Shown in pieces: positions 7,075-14,909 of a stretch of DNA of 29,385 nucleotides. The position numbers were made by a program, and so were the translations under genes. Numbering within the stretch: position 1 is the stretch's first letter; each line of letters opens with the position of its first letter. The notes beneath the pieces are model-generated. The model was given only the letters and a program-made list of their open reading frames with translations. It ran no database searches and was not told the DNA's origin. The DNA is from Treponema sp. UBA3819 (GTDB taxonomy: Bacteria > Spirochaetota > Spirochaetia > Treponematales > Treponemataceae). The stretch covers positions 1 through 29,385 of the forward strand of contig DFDV01000134.1 of assembly GCA_002369025.1 (NCBI GenBank). Reading direction: 5' to 3'.

Positions 7075-8613
7075 CTATCGTTCATATGACGAATTTATGT
7101 GCAATTCTGCACGATACTTTGCAACCGTACGCCGTGCGACTTTTATCCCCTTTTCGGCAAGGGCATCCGCAAGCTTCTGGTCACTCAGCGCTTTTTTGTC
7201 ATTCTTGTGGGCTTCCAGAATTTGTGCGATTTCATATTTTACAGATTCCTTTGAATTTATTCCACCGTCAGAAGAATCCTTTTCGCCGCCAACTGCATTG
7301 GTAAAGAAATAGCCGATTTCAAAAAGGCCCTGGTCACACTGCAGATATTTTCCGCCTGCCATACGGGAAATAGTTGCCTCATGTACGCCCACCGACTCTG
7401 CAATATCTTTCTGCCGCAGGGGGACAAGATACCTGGGACCTTCCGCAAAAAATCGTGCCTGACGGCGTACAATTTCTGCACAGGCTTTTGCAATGGTCGC
7501 TTCCCGAAAATGAAGGCTTTCAATAAACACTTTTGCATCCCGGATGGCATCCTGTGCAAATCGTTTTTCTGCCTTCTGCCTTTCATCAGCAGATTTTTCC
7601 TCATTTTCTGCTAGCGCTGCATAATTTTTTGAGATGCCGATTTTCGGAAGACTTTCCCGGGCCAGAGTAAGTTTGAATGAATAACCGCCGGATTCAACAA
7701 CTCCGTTTTTTTCATCCTCTTCCGTTTCCGGAATACGCTCCACATAGACATCCGGCGAAATATAATGTGCCTGCTCAGCAGAAAAATTACGGGCAGGATA
7801 GGGATCCAGAGTCCGGATATAAGAAATCGCCTCATCAATATCGGCTTCGGTAAAAGGTTCTTTTTCTGCACGGGAAAGCAGAGCCGTCTCCCTTTCATCC
7901 GTAAAGGCAAGAGAAGCCCTGTCTTTGATAAAAGCCTCTATTTTTTTGAGGACTTTTGCACTCTGAGGCGGATTTAAGAAATCAAGATGACCGTCAAGAA
8001 TAAAAAGCACTGCATCCGGCGCATCTCCCCGCAGTTTTGCCTGCACAAGGAGACTTTCTTCCGTTCCGCTGCAGCAGGTTCCCGCCGGATCCAGAGCCTG
8101 AATTTTTTCCATGCACTTCTGAAGAAAGGCTGGCGTGTGAACAGGGTTATTTTTATCAAGAAGTGAAACAGGTGCCAGAAGATGAAAACCGCTGGCATCA
8201 AGATTGTGAATGAGGCGCAGTCCAAGAGCCTCTTCCTCAGGCGTATGACGCATGCTGTTGAACTGACTTTCCAGATGTTCCTGCAGGGTTTCCCTGTCGT
8301 CTACATGACTTTCCAGAGCAGCCTGAAAATTATCACTGGCAAGCTGGCCTGCGGCTGTAGCAGAACCGTAGCGGGTATTGTCCGAAAAACGGCTGGGATT
8401 TTCCCGGACATTTTTTGCCCCCTGTTCCAGACTGTCTCCGGTTATCTCCAGAGCCGGATTTTCTGCCGCCTTTTTGTATACTTCGTCGCGCAAATCAAGA
8501 CTGCCCATTGCCAGCAGTTTGAGAGACATAATCTGCTGCTGACTCATGCGCTGCTGCTGAACCTGCAGGGCGCGGGCTGAAAGTTTCATTCCCGGGGCAA
8601 ATGAATCGGACAT
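7075..8613 (-). CDS. rpoN: RNA polymerase sigma-54 factor
   Basis: 512 residues. Sigma-54 directs RNA polymerase to -24/-12 promoters that need an ATP-driven enhancer-binding protein. Region I is visible as a glutamine- and leucine-rich stretch (residues 15-45, QQQRMSQQQIMSLKLL). The core-binding region follows, then the helix-turn-helix segment SVGVHEATISRMAGGKYLQ, and near the C-terminus the diagnostic RpoN box ARRTVAKYRA (residues 493-502). The length is usual for the family. In Treponema and relatives RpoN is linked to envelope and host-adaptation genes, but no obvious -24/-12 site is seen in this window. Its start has no ribosome binding site; an extended -10 lies six bases upstream of the ATG. 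The gene is divergent from the DUF1015 gene. Confidence 0.95.
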   Translation of the reverse strand: MSDSFAPGMKLSARALQVQQQRMSQQQIMSLKLLAMGSLDLRDEVYKKAAENPALEITGDSLEQGAKNVRENPSRFSDNTRYGSATAAGQLASDNFQAALESHVDDRETLQEHLESQFNSMRHTPEEEALGLRLIHNLDASGFHLLAPVSLLDKNNPVHTPAFLQKCMEKIQALDPAGTCCSGTEESLLVQAKLRGDAPDAVLFILDGHLDFLNPPQSAKVLKKIEAFIKDRASLAFTDERETALLSRAEKEPFTEADIDEAISYIRTLDPYPARNFSAEQAHYISPDVYVERIPETEEDEKNGVVESGGYSFKLTLARESLPKIGISKNYAALAENEEKSADERQKAEKRFAQDAIRDAKVFIESLHFREATIAKACAEIVRRQARFFAEGPRYLVPLRQKDIAESVGVHEATISRMAGGKYLQCDQGLFEIGYFFTNAVGGEKDSSDGGINSKESVKYEIAQILEAHKNDKKALSDQKLADALAEKGIKVARRTVAKYRAELHINSSYER

Positions 8614-8619
8614 ATTTTA

Positions 8620-8628
8620 AATATAGCA
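8620..8628 (-). promoter_or_regulatory. Extended -10 of rpoN, predicted leaderless start
   Basis: On the minus strand TG-C-TATATT is followed by TAAAAT (six bases) and then the rpoN ATG at 8613. No Shine-Dalgarno sequence is present, so the mRNA is predicted to start at the A of the ATG. Confidence 0.6.
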
Positions 8629-8678
8629 TAAAATCTTCACTTCGGGAAATTAAAAAAGTAGAAAATTCCCCTGCGCTG

Positions 8679-8687
8679 TGATAGAAT
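8679..8687 (+). promoter_or_regulatory. Extended -10 of the DUF1015 gene, predicted leaderless start
   Basis: TG-A-TAGAAT (hexamer 8682-8687) is followed by GACATC and the ATG at 8694. No Shine-Dalgarno sequence or good -35 box is seen. The predicted start points of this gene and the divergent rpoN are 81 bp apart. Confidence 0.55.
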
Positions 8688-8693
8688 GACATC

Positions 8694-10022
8694 ATGACAG
8701 ATTTTTCACAGTACGGCGTGGCAGTGCCGGAAATCTTACTGCCAGAGAATATTGATTTGGAAAAATGGGCAGTAATTGCCTGTGACCAGTACACTCAGGA
8801 CAGAGACTACTGGAAGAAAGCAGCAGATATAGCAGACGGAAAGCCGTCTACGCTCAATGTAATTTTCCCCGAAGTATATCTTTCTGACAGCGACAGGGAA
8901 GAACGCATTCAGAATATCAAGAAGACCATGAATGCCTACCTCCAGAACAAAGTCTTCGCAGAGGCAGAAAAAGAATTCATATATATAGAAAGAAAGACTG
9001 CATACGGACGCACCCGCAAGGGACTCGTTCTTGCCGTAGATCTGGACAGCTACGAATGGAAACCTTTCAGCAAGGCCATGATCCGTGCAACAGAAGCAAC
9101 CGTACCGGAGCGCATTCCCCCAAGAATGAAAATCCGTACCGGCGCACCTCTTGAACTTCCCCACATCATGCTGCTGGCTGACGACCCGCAGGATGAACTG
9201 GTAGGAAAAACAGGAGAACTGGTTAAAGGAGGAAAAGCCCTTTACGACGGAGACCTGCAGCAAAAGAGCGGACACATTACCGGCTGGGCCGTGCGCGACG
9301 AAAAGGCTTTTGCCCATGTAGCAGACGCACTCAAAGCTATTGCAGAAAAAGGCAGGGATAAAGACGGAAATACATTCCTCTTTGCCGTAGGCGACGGAAA
9401 CCACAGCCTTGCTACCGCAAAGGCAGTCTGGGATGAGCACAAAAAAGAACTGCTGGCAAAAGGGGCCAGTCAGGCGGAAATCAATGCAAGCCCCGTAAAG
9501 TACGCTCTTGTAGAAATTGTAAACATTTACGATGCCGGGCTTACTTTTGAACCAATTCACCGTGTTGTTTTTAAAGCAGATAATGCAGCCCTGCTTGCAT
9601 TCATCGCGCAAAAACTGGACGGCGAAGTCAAAACTGCAGAAAGTTCCGCAGAACTGGAAAAACTCGTAGCAGACAAAAATGCTTCCGGAGCGCGCTACGG
9701 TTTTATCATCACGGAAAAGGGAAAAACAAGCTATACGCTCTTGCAGACAGGCATAACCGATTTGGCAATTGCATCCCTGCAGCCCGCACTGGATGATTTC
9801 ATCAAAGAAAACCCCGGTGTAGAAATTGACTACATCCACGGCACGGATGAAACAGTAGAACTGGGAAGCAGAGAAGGCCAGATGGGCATTCTTCTGCCGC
9901 CGATTGCAAAAGACAGTTTCTTTGCCACGATTAACAGCCGCGGACCTCTGCCCAGAAAATCTTTCAGCATGGGTGAGGCAAGCGAAAAAAGATTCTACGT
10001 GGAAGCAAGACGCCTATTCTAG
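8694..10022 (+). CDS. DUF1015 family protein of unknown function
   Basis: 442 residues, cytoplasmic, with no signal peptide or membrane segment. It matches the DUF1015 (PF06245-type) family by the start YGVAVPEILLPE...WAVIACDQYTQDRDYW and the conserved central motif FAVGDGNHSLATAK, in which D, N, H and S look like active-site or ligand residues. The C-terminal half contains GFIITEKGKTSYTLL and IDYIHGTDETV. Family members are widespread and some have been proposed to act on serine or phosphorylated small molecules, but I do not assign a reaction. It is divergent from rpoN. Its 3' end overlaps the convergent recQ by nine bases, leaving no room for a terminator between the two. Confidence 0.85.
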   Translation: MTDFSQYGVAVPEILLPENIDLEKWAVIACDQYTQDRDYWKKAADIADGKPSTLNVIFPEVYLSDSDREERIQNIKKTMNAYLQNKVFAEAEKEFIYIERKTAYGRTRKGLVLAVDLDSYEWKPFSKAMIRATEATVPERIPPRMKIRTGAPLELPHIMLLADDPQDELVGKTGELVKGGKALYDGDLQQKSGHITGWAVRDEKAFAHVADALKAIAEKGRDKDGNTFLFAVGDGNHSLATAKAVWDEHKKELLAKGASQAEINASPVKYALVEIVNIYDAGLTFEPIHRVVFKADNAALLAFIAQKLDGEVKTAESSAELEKLVADKNASGARYGFIITEKGKTSYTLLQTGITDLAIASLQPALDDFIKENPGVEIDYIHGTDETVELGSREGQMGILLPPIAKDSFFATINSRGPLPRKSFSMGEASEKRFYVEARRLF

Positions 10023-11990
10023 TTTTTCGATAACCCGCAGAATCTCCCGGCCAAAGCGGTCTGCCTTGTTTTCGCCAATGCCTGTCACCATAAGCAGGTC
10101 TTCCCGGCTGCGGGGCTTGAGCGCGACCAGTTCATAGAGGGTTTTATCACCAAAAATAACATAAGGCGGCACATTCAGCTCAGATGCCTGTTTGCGCCGC
10201 CATTTTTTTAGCGCATCAATCAGGGCTGCATTTTCCGCTCCCTTCCCGGTGCCATTCTCTGTAAGGGCATCCGCCATCAGTCTGGTGTAGTCAGCAGAAA
10301 GCTGCTTTTTTGAGCGGGATTTTTTGCCGGCCGGCTTGGGAAACATCATTCCCCCGTTAGCCCCGGAAAGTCCTCTCGACTTTGGCACAAAGGCAGATGT
10401 TGCCGCAAGAGATTCTTCCGCAGAATGTGACTGGCGGGCAAAGACAAGGGGCAGCCTGAATTCATCCCGGGCACGAAGGGCTGCAGAACCTTTTACCGTA
10501 ATTTGAAGCACACCGTAATCTTCAGTCTTTGTAAGATATTCCTGGTCTAAAAGGGCATTCACCACTTCAAACCATTCTTCCCGGTCCAGTTCCCGCCCGA
10601 TTCCGTAGGTAGAAAGCTCATCATGATGATTTTCCAGAATGCGTTTTTGCCTTGACCCCAAAAGCACATCAATCACATAAGCGGCTCCGTAACGGGAATT
10701 TGTACGGATAATACAGCTGAGAAGTTTCTGCACGGGAACAGTTACATCCGTCAGCGGGATTTCCCCCAGATCGCAGACATCACAGCAGGAAGCAGACGGC
10801 CGATTTTCTTCTTTGGGATTATATTTTTCGCCAAAATAGCCAAGCAGAGTCTTTCTCCGGCAGACAGGCTTAACTGCGTAATCTATCATGCCCTGCAGAA
10901 GTTTTTCGGATTTTTCCCGGTCAGCAGCCTCGTCAAAGAAGTAGCGGATTTTATGAATATCTCCCGCGCTGTACAAAAGCAGAGCCTCGCTCGCAAGACC
11001 ATCCCGCCCCGCACGACCGATTTCCTGATAATACTGCTCCAGAGACTTGGGAATCTCATGATGAATCACAAAACGGACATTGGGCTTGTCGATTCCCATG
11101 CCAAAGGCAAGAGTTGCTACCATTATCTGCACTTCATCCCGAATAAATTTATTCTGGTGGCTGGCACGTTCTTCATCACTCAAACCCGCATGATAGTTCA
11201 GCACCGAGTAACCGAGCTTTTCCAGCTGCTCCGTAATAGAATCCACCTGCCGGCGGGAAAAACAATAGATAATACCGCTTTCTCCCCAGTGACGCCGGAT
11301 GCAGTCCACAATCTGCGACAGGGCATTTTGTTTGGGAAGGACATTCAGATAAATGTTTGCCCGGTCAAAACTGGAAATGAGTATGGCAGGATTTTTCAGG
11401 CCAAGATTCCGCACAATATCCTCTCGTACCTGTTTTGTTGCCGTTGCCGTCAGTGCAAGACAAACCGCCCGGGGAAACTGTTTTCGTATGGAAGAAATCT
11501 CCAGATAATCAGGCCGGAAATCATGCCCCCACTCGCTCACACAATGAGCTTCATCAATAGTAATGCAGCGAACCGTAACCCGCTCGTCATGAAGCAAATC
11601 ACGGATCCGGGCGGTTGCAAGCCCTTCTGGGGAAACATAGACAATTTTAATTTCTCCGCGGCGGATAGCGTTCATAGCATCCCGGTAATCTTCCCATTCC
11701 AGCGTGCTGTTCAAAAAGACCGCACTTATTCCGGCTGCATTCAGACTTGCAACCTGATCCTGCATAAGGGAAATAAGGGGAGAAACAACCACGGTAAGTC
11801 CGTCAAAAATGAGGGCCGGTATCTGATAGCAGATGGATTTTCCGCCGCCTGTAGGCATCACCGCAAGCGTATCGTGCCCGGCAAGAACATGAGAAATAAT
11901 GTCTTTTTGCAAAAGCCTGAAGGAGTCATACCCGAAGACGCTTTTCAGCACACTTTCGGGAGTCGCACCAATAAAATCAGATTGATTCAT
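10014..11990 (-). CDS. recQ: ATP-dependent DNA helicase RecQ
   Basis: 658 residues, 3'-5' helicase for recombination repair and restart of stalled forks. The superfamily 2 motor shows Walker A in MPTGGGKS (K51), DEAHC at 146-150, SEWGHDFRPDY, the motif ALTATAT, and QEIGRAGRDG (motif VI). A zinc-binding region follows (CRRKTLLGYFGE...CCDVCD), then a winged helix and a C-terminal HRDC domain (from about residue 585, PPYVIFGDKTLYELV). This is the full RecQ-HRDC layout, somewhat longer than the E. coli enzyme because of a basic linker before HRDC. I chose ATG 11990 because AAAGGGTG lies nine bases upstream; an in-frame GTG at 12002 is the alternative. The gene is convergent with, and overlaps, the DUF1015 gene. 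Confidence 0.95.
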   Translation of the reverse strand: MNQSDFIGATPESVLKSVFGYDSFRLLQKDIISHVLAGHDTLAVMPTGGGKSICYQIPALIFDGLTVVVSPLISLMQDQVASLNAAGISAVFLNSTLEWEDYRDAMNAIRRGEIKIVYVSPEGLATARIRDLLHDERVTVRCITIDEAHCVSEWGHDFRPDYLEISSIRKQFPRAVCLALTATATKQVREDIVRNLGLKNPAILISSFDRANIYLNVLPKQNALSQIVDCIRRHWGESGIIYCFSRRQVDSITEQLEKLGYSVLNYHAGLSDEERASHQNKFIRDEVQIMVATLAFGMGIDKPNVRFVIHHEIPKSLEQYYQEIGRAGRDGLASEALLLYSAGDIHKIRYFFDEAADREKSEKLLQGMIDYAVKPVCRRKTLLGYFGEKYNPKEENRPSASCCDVCDLGEIPLTDVTVPVQKLLSCIIRTNSRYGAAYVIDVLLGSRQKRILENHHDELSTYGIGRELDREEWFEVVNALLDQEYLTKTEDYGVLQITVKGSAALRARDEFRLPLVFARQSHSAEESLAATSAFVPKSRGLSGANGGMMFPKPAGKKSRSKKQLSADYTRLMADALTENGTGKGAENAALIDALKKWRRKQASELNVPPYVIFGDKTLYELVALKPRSREDLLMVTGIGENKADRFGREILRVIEKLE

Positions 11991-12018
11991 TTCCGCCTGC
12001 ACCCTTTGTTTTGACTTG

Positions 12019-12027
12019 AAATTATCA
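12019..12027 (-). promoter_or_regulatory. Possible extended -10 of recQ
   Basis: On the minus strand TG-A-TAATTT occurs 28 bases before ATG 11990. A start point near 12012 would give a leader of about 22 bases with AAAGGGTG as the ribosome binding site. The hexamer is a moderate match only. Confidence 0.35.
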
Positions 12028-12115
12028 TATATAAAAACTCATTACAATTACTCCCGTGACAAATTGTTAAAAAGATATTTTTCCATTTTCATCTTTTATT
12101 TCCCTTTCCGCCCTC

Positions 12116-12145
12116 TTGCCACACCCCCGATTTTTCTGTTATAGT
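12116..12145 (+). promoter_or_regulatory. Promoter of tRNA-Leu
   Basis: TTGCCA (12116-12121), an 18-base spacer and TATAGT (12140-12145) with TG at 12137-12138 form an extended -10 promoter. The predicted start is near 12152, three bases before the mature tRNA. The 12075-12135 stretch upstream is strongly pyrimidine-rich; I see no gene in it. Confidence 0.6.
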
Positions 12146-12154
12146 GAATAACAC

Positions 12155-12237
12155 GCCGGCTTGGTGGAATGGTAGACACGATGGACTCAAAATCCATTGC
12201 CCCTAAAAGCGTCTGAGTTCAAGTCTCAGAGCCGGTA
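12155..12237 (+). tRNA. tRNA-Leu (anticodon CAA)
   Basis: 83 bases with a long variable arm, as expected for a class II tRNA. The acceptor stem GCCGGCT pairs with AGCCGGT (terminal G-U). The anticodon stem ATGGA/TCCAT closes the loop CTCAAAA, giving anticodon CAA, which reads TTG. The T-arm is CTGAG-TTCAAGT-CTCAG and the discriminator base is A. The 3' CCA is not encoded, so it must be added by nucleotidyltransferase. Confidence 0.95.
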
Positions 12238-12245
12238 GTAACGAC

Positions 12246-12274
12246 TACGCGCATTTACTGCGCGTATTTTTTTT
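12246..12274 (+). terminator. Rho-independent terminator after tRNA-Leu
   Basis: TACGCGCA-TTTAC-TGCGCGTA is a perfect 8-bp hairpin followed by eight T residues. It starts nine bases after the tRNA. comM converges from the other side and ends at 12283. Confidence 0.92.
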
Positions 12275-12282
12275 ACCCAGTC

Positions 12283-13881
12283 TTATCCTTCGCTGCCCAA
12301 AAGTGAAAATGGACCGTCAGACTGCCGGAAAGAGACAGCCTCCTTCAAATGCCCAACCGTTATTTTTTCACTCGCATCCATATCTGCCAGAGTTCTGGCA
12401 ACCTTCAGACAGCTGCTCACCGCACGCTGAGAAAAATCGTTGTTACAGGCGGCGGCATCCAGAAAAGCCATCTCTTCTTTTCCCAGAATGCACCATTGCA
12501 GAATTTCAGGAGGCGTAAGCCGGGCATTTCTCTTTCCCTGTCTGCGCCGTTGTACTGCCACCGCACGGGCTATATCCAGCCGCAGGTCACCCGAAGAAGC
12601 GCGATGCTGAGAAGCAGAATCAGACTCTTCCGCACTGCGCACCGGTACACGAATATCCATTCTGTCCAGAAGAGGCCCGCTGAATTTCCGCCAGTACTGG
12701 GTAACCGCTTTTCCGCTGCAGAGACATATTTTTCCTTCCACGCCGTAATTGCCACAGGGACAGGGATTTGACGCCATCAGCAGCTGAAACTGAGCAGGAT
12801 AGGTCGTCACCCTTCCGGCACGGGAAATGGAAATACAGCCATTCTCTATAGGCACCCGCAGCATCTGCAAAACCGAAGTCCTGAATTCCGCCGCCTCATC
12901 CAGAAAAAGAACGCCATTGTGGGCGAGGGAAATTTCCCCGGGGCGGCACTGCACTCCCCCTCCGCACATTCCTTCCACACTGGAAGTCTGATGGGGCTGC
13001 CTGAAAGGAGCCTGACGGATAAGCGGCTGATGAGGTGGCAGTAGGCCGACAAGACTGTGAATGCGGGTTACAGTCTGAGCCTCCTCCACCGTCAGAAGCG
13101 GCAAAAGCGAAGGAAACCGCTGCATTGCCAGAGTCTTTCCGCAGCCGGGAGGTCCAAAAGCCAGCACATTATGACCGCCAGCCGCCGCAACCTGCAAAGC
13201 CCTTACAAGCCTTTCCTGCCCGCGCACATTTCCCATCTCACAGGCAGAATCAATTTCCGGGAAAAGCACTCCTTCCACTTCCACGGCGTCATCCGGCACA
13301 AAGGCATTCTCTCCCTGTTTTCCTGAAGTAAAGAGTTCCGGCTTGTTCAGCGCATCATAGGCCTCGGAAAGATTTGCGGCGGCAAAAACCTTCATACCCT
13401 TTACCTCCCGGGCTTCCGCACCATTTGCTCCGGCCACAATACACCTTCTGATTCCAGCCTGAGCCGCAGTTGTAGCCGCCGCATTCACACCCCGCACCGG
13501 TCTCAGTGCCCCGGAAAGTTCCAGTTCTCCCATCACCAGCACCGCATCAGAACGAACATTCTCTGCCTGTAAACCAGACTCTTCCCCGCCCTCACCTTCA
13601 TCCTTATGCGCATTTGCATCCAGTACGGCAAGAGCCAAGGCAAGGTCAAAACCGGCCCCCTCTTTCTTTAAGTCAGCAGGCGACAGGCTTATAAGGACCC
13701 GCTCCAGAGGAAAATTAAAACCACTGTTTCTGATTGCCGACCTCATGCGTTCACGGCTTTCCTTTACCGCACCATCAGCAAGCCCCACTACATCCACGGC
13801 AGGAATTCCACGACGCAGATCCACTTCCACAGCGACAAGCGCGCCTTCATATCCAAACGGAGAAAAAGAAAATATTTGCAT
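12283..13881 (-). CDS. comM: ComM/YifB-family Mg-chelatase-like AAA+ ATPase
   Basis: 532 residues. The N-terminal Lon-protease-like (ChlI) domain spans about residues 1-170, recognised by GIPAVDVVGLADGAVKESRERMR and LSPADLKKEGAGFDL. It is followed by an AAA+ module with Walker A GPPGCGKT (243-250), Walker B VLFLDEAAEF (from residue 324), the block NPCPCGNYG with later cysteines, and a C-terminal Mg-chelatase extension (SSCLKVARTLADMD). In naturally competent bacteria ComM is a hexameric branch-migration helicase that extends recombination of incoming DNA; many non-competent species also carry it, so competence is not proven here. The ribosome binding site GAGGTG lies five bases before ATG 13881. 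The gene converges on tRNA-Leu. It has its own AT-rich upstream stretch (13882-13981), including the 12-bp palindrome CCTATATATAGG at 13896-13907. Confidence 0.93.
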   Translation of the reverse strand: MQIFSFSPFGYEGALVAVEVDLRRGIPAVDVVGLADGAVKESRERMRSAIRNSGFNFPLERVLISLSPADLKKEGAGFDLALALAVLDANAHKDEGEGGEESGLQAENVRSDAVLVMGELELSGALRPVRGVNAAATTAAQAGIRRCIVAGANGAEAREVKGMKVFAAANLSEAYDALNKPELFTSGKQGENAFVPDDAVEVEGVLFPEIDSACEMGNVRGQERLVRALQVAAAGGHNVLAFGPPGCGKTLAMQRFPSLLPLLTVEEAQTVTRIHSLVGLLPPHQPLIRQAPFRQPHQTSSVEGMCGGGVQCRPGEISLAHNGVLFLDEAAEFRTSVLQMLRVPIENGCISISRAGRVTTYPAQFQLLMASNPCPCGNYGVEGKICLCSGKAVTQYWRKFSGPLLDRMDIRVPVRSAEESDSASQHRASSGDLRLDIARAVAVQRRRQGKRNARLTPPEILQWCILGKEEMAFLDAAACNNDFSQRAVSSCLKVARTLADMDASEKITVGHLKEAVSFRQSDGPFSLLGSEG

Positions 13882-13981
13882 TTCATCACCTCACACCTAT
13901 ATATAGGCTTTAAAATGCAAAAAACTACAAAAAAATTTTTAAAAAGTGAGAAAAAAGTGCAAAAAATTTGTTTTTTCAACC

Positions 13982-14851
13982 CTATTTCAGCCAGTAATCT
14001 ACATTGTAATTGGGAAGGTGCGGCAACAGCTCTTCATCCCAGAAGCGGTCTTCAATCTTTTTTCCGCCGCTGGTCTTTCCCAGATGTCTGTCTGCACGGA
14101 CTCCCTCGCCATGAAAATCACTGCCTCCGGTTACAAAACAACCCAGAGTGCGGGCAAGTTCTTCCAGACGGATTGCTTCACCAACCCGAGCCCCCGGATG
14201 CCATGCTTCAAGCCCCTCAATGCCATGAGAAATAACTTCCCTCAGAACACCTTCAATTTTTCCCCAGGAAACGTAAAGCGACAGAGGATGAGCAAGAACG
14301 GGAAGACCTCCGCTGGATTTTATGGCAGAAACAGCCACATCCAGATCCGCGCCCTTGTGATGAATAAACCAGGGCCGTCCCTGTGCCAGATATTTGTCAA
14401 AGGCTGCCTGACGGTTTTTTACGATTTTTTTATGCACCAGGTAGTCAGCAAAATGAGGACGACCAAGCTGTTCCACCCCGCAGAAAGCTTTTAATTCTTC
14501 CATTGATGTATGGATTCCATCCTCAGCCATTTTTTCTATTATGTGCTGATTTCTTTCATCCCGGCTCGCCTTCAGTTCTGAAATAAGACTTTTCAGTTCA
14601 CCGGAAGAAGATGTAAGTCCCAGCCCCAGCAGGTGAAATTCTCCAGTCGGCCAGTTTACAGTAATCTCAATTCCCGGAACAAATGTAAGTCCGCATTCTC
14701 TGCAGACCAGAGCCGCGTCATGAAGCCCTGCAACCGTATCATGGTCAGTAAGAGCCCAGACTTTCAGATTTTTTTCCGCGGCATAGCGGGCAGAATCGGC
14801 AGGACTTTTTCTTCCGTCAGAAGCTGTTGAGTGAGAATGTAAATCTATCAT
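13982..14851 (-). CDS. PHP-domain metal-dependent phosphoesterase (TrpH/YciV, RNase AM type)
   Basis: 289 residues, cytoplasmic. The PHP metal site is visible: DLHSHSTASDG at the N-terminus (H5, H7), ALTDHDT, GIEITVNW, RPHFADYLV, LPVLAHPLSL and a final TGGSDFHGEG. Length and motif order match the TrpH/YciV family. Characterised members remove 5' nucleotides from short RNAs and pre-rRNA (RNase AM) or dephosphorylate 3',5'-nucleotide bisphosphates. The gene is divergent from the Crp-like regulator and probably separate from comM, which lies 100 bases downstream. Its ATG has no ribosome binding site and sits six bases after an extended -10. The nearest alternative annotation is a plain PHP-family hydrolase of unknown substrate. 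Confidence 0.9.
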   Translation of the reverse strand: MIDLHSHSTASDGRKSPADSARYAAEKNLKVWALTDHDTVAGLHDAALVCRECGLTFVPGIEITVNWPTGEFHLLGLGLTSSSGELKSLISELKASRDERNQHIIEKMAEDGIHTSMEELKAFCGVEQLGRPHFADYLVHKKIVKNRQAAFDKYLAQGRPWFIHHKGADLDVAVSAIKSSGGLPVLAHPLSLYVSWGKIEGVLREVISHGIEGLEAWHPGARVGEAIRLEELARTLGCFVTGGSDFHGEGVRADRHLGKTSGGKKIEDRFWDEELLPHLPNYNVDYWLK

Positions 14852-14857
14852 AAATAA

Positions 14858-14866
14858 ATACTAGCA
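14858..14866 (-). promoter_or_regulatory. Extended -10 of the PHP gene, predicted leaderless start
   Basis: On the minus strand TG-C-TAGTAT is followed by TTATTT and then the ATG at 14851. This is the same geometry as at rpoN and four other genes in the window, and there is no Shine-Dalgarno sequence. Confidence 0.55.
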
Positions 14867-14882
14867 TATTTTACATACTTTG

Positions 14883-14891
14883 TGGTATACT
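14883..14891 (+). promoter_or_regulatory. Extended -10 of the Crp-like regulator gene
   Basis: TG-G-TATACT (hexamer 14886-14891) predicts a start near 14898. The resulting 12-base leader contains GAGGATAGG before the ATG at 14910. Its predicted start point is only about 47 bp from that of the divergent PHP gene, so the two promoters should interfere or be co-regulated. Confidence 0.6.
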
Positions 14892-14909
14892 TATGCTGAG
14901 GATAGGTTT

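Noticed and set aside
8736..9839. Long minus-strand open frame of 367 codons inside the DUF1015 gene
   Set aside because: Antisense shadow of a clearly conserved gene, with a Cys/Phe-rich translation typical of non-coding frames.
10953..12014. Plus-strand open frame of 353 codons opposite recQ
   Set aside because: Antisense to the conserved helicase motor; no recognisable domain or start signal.
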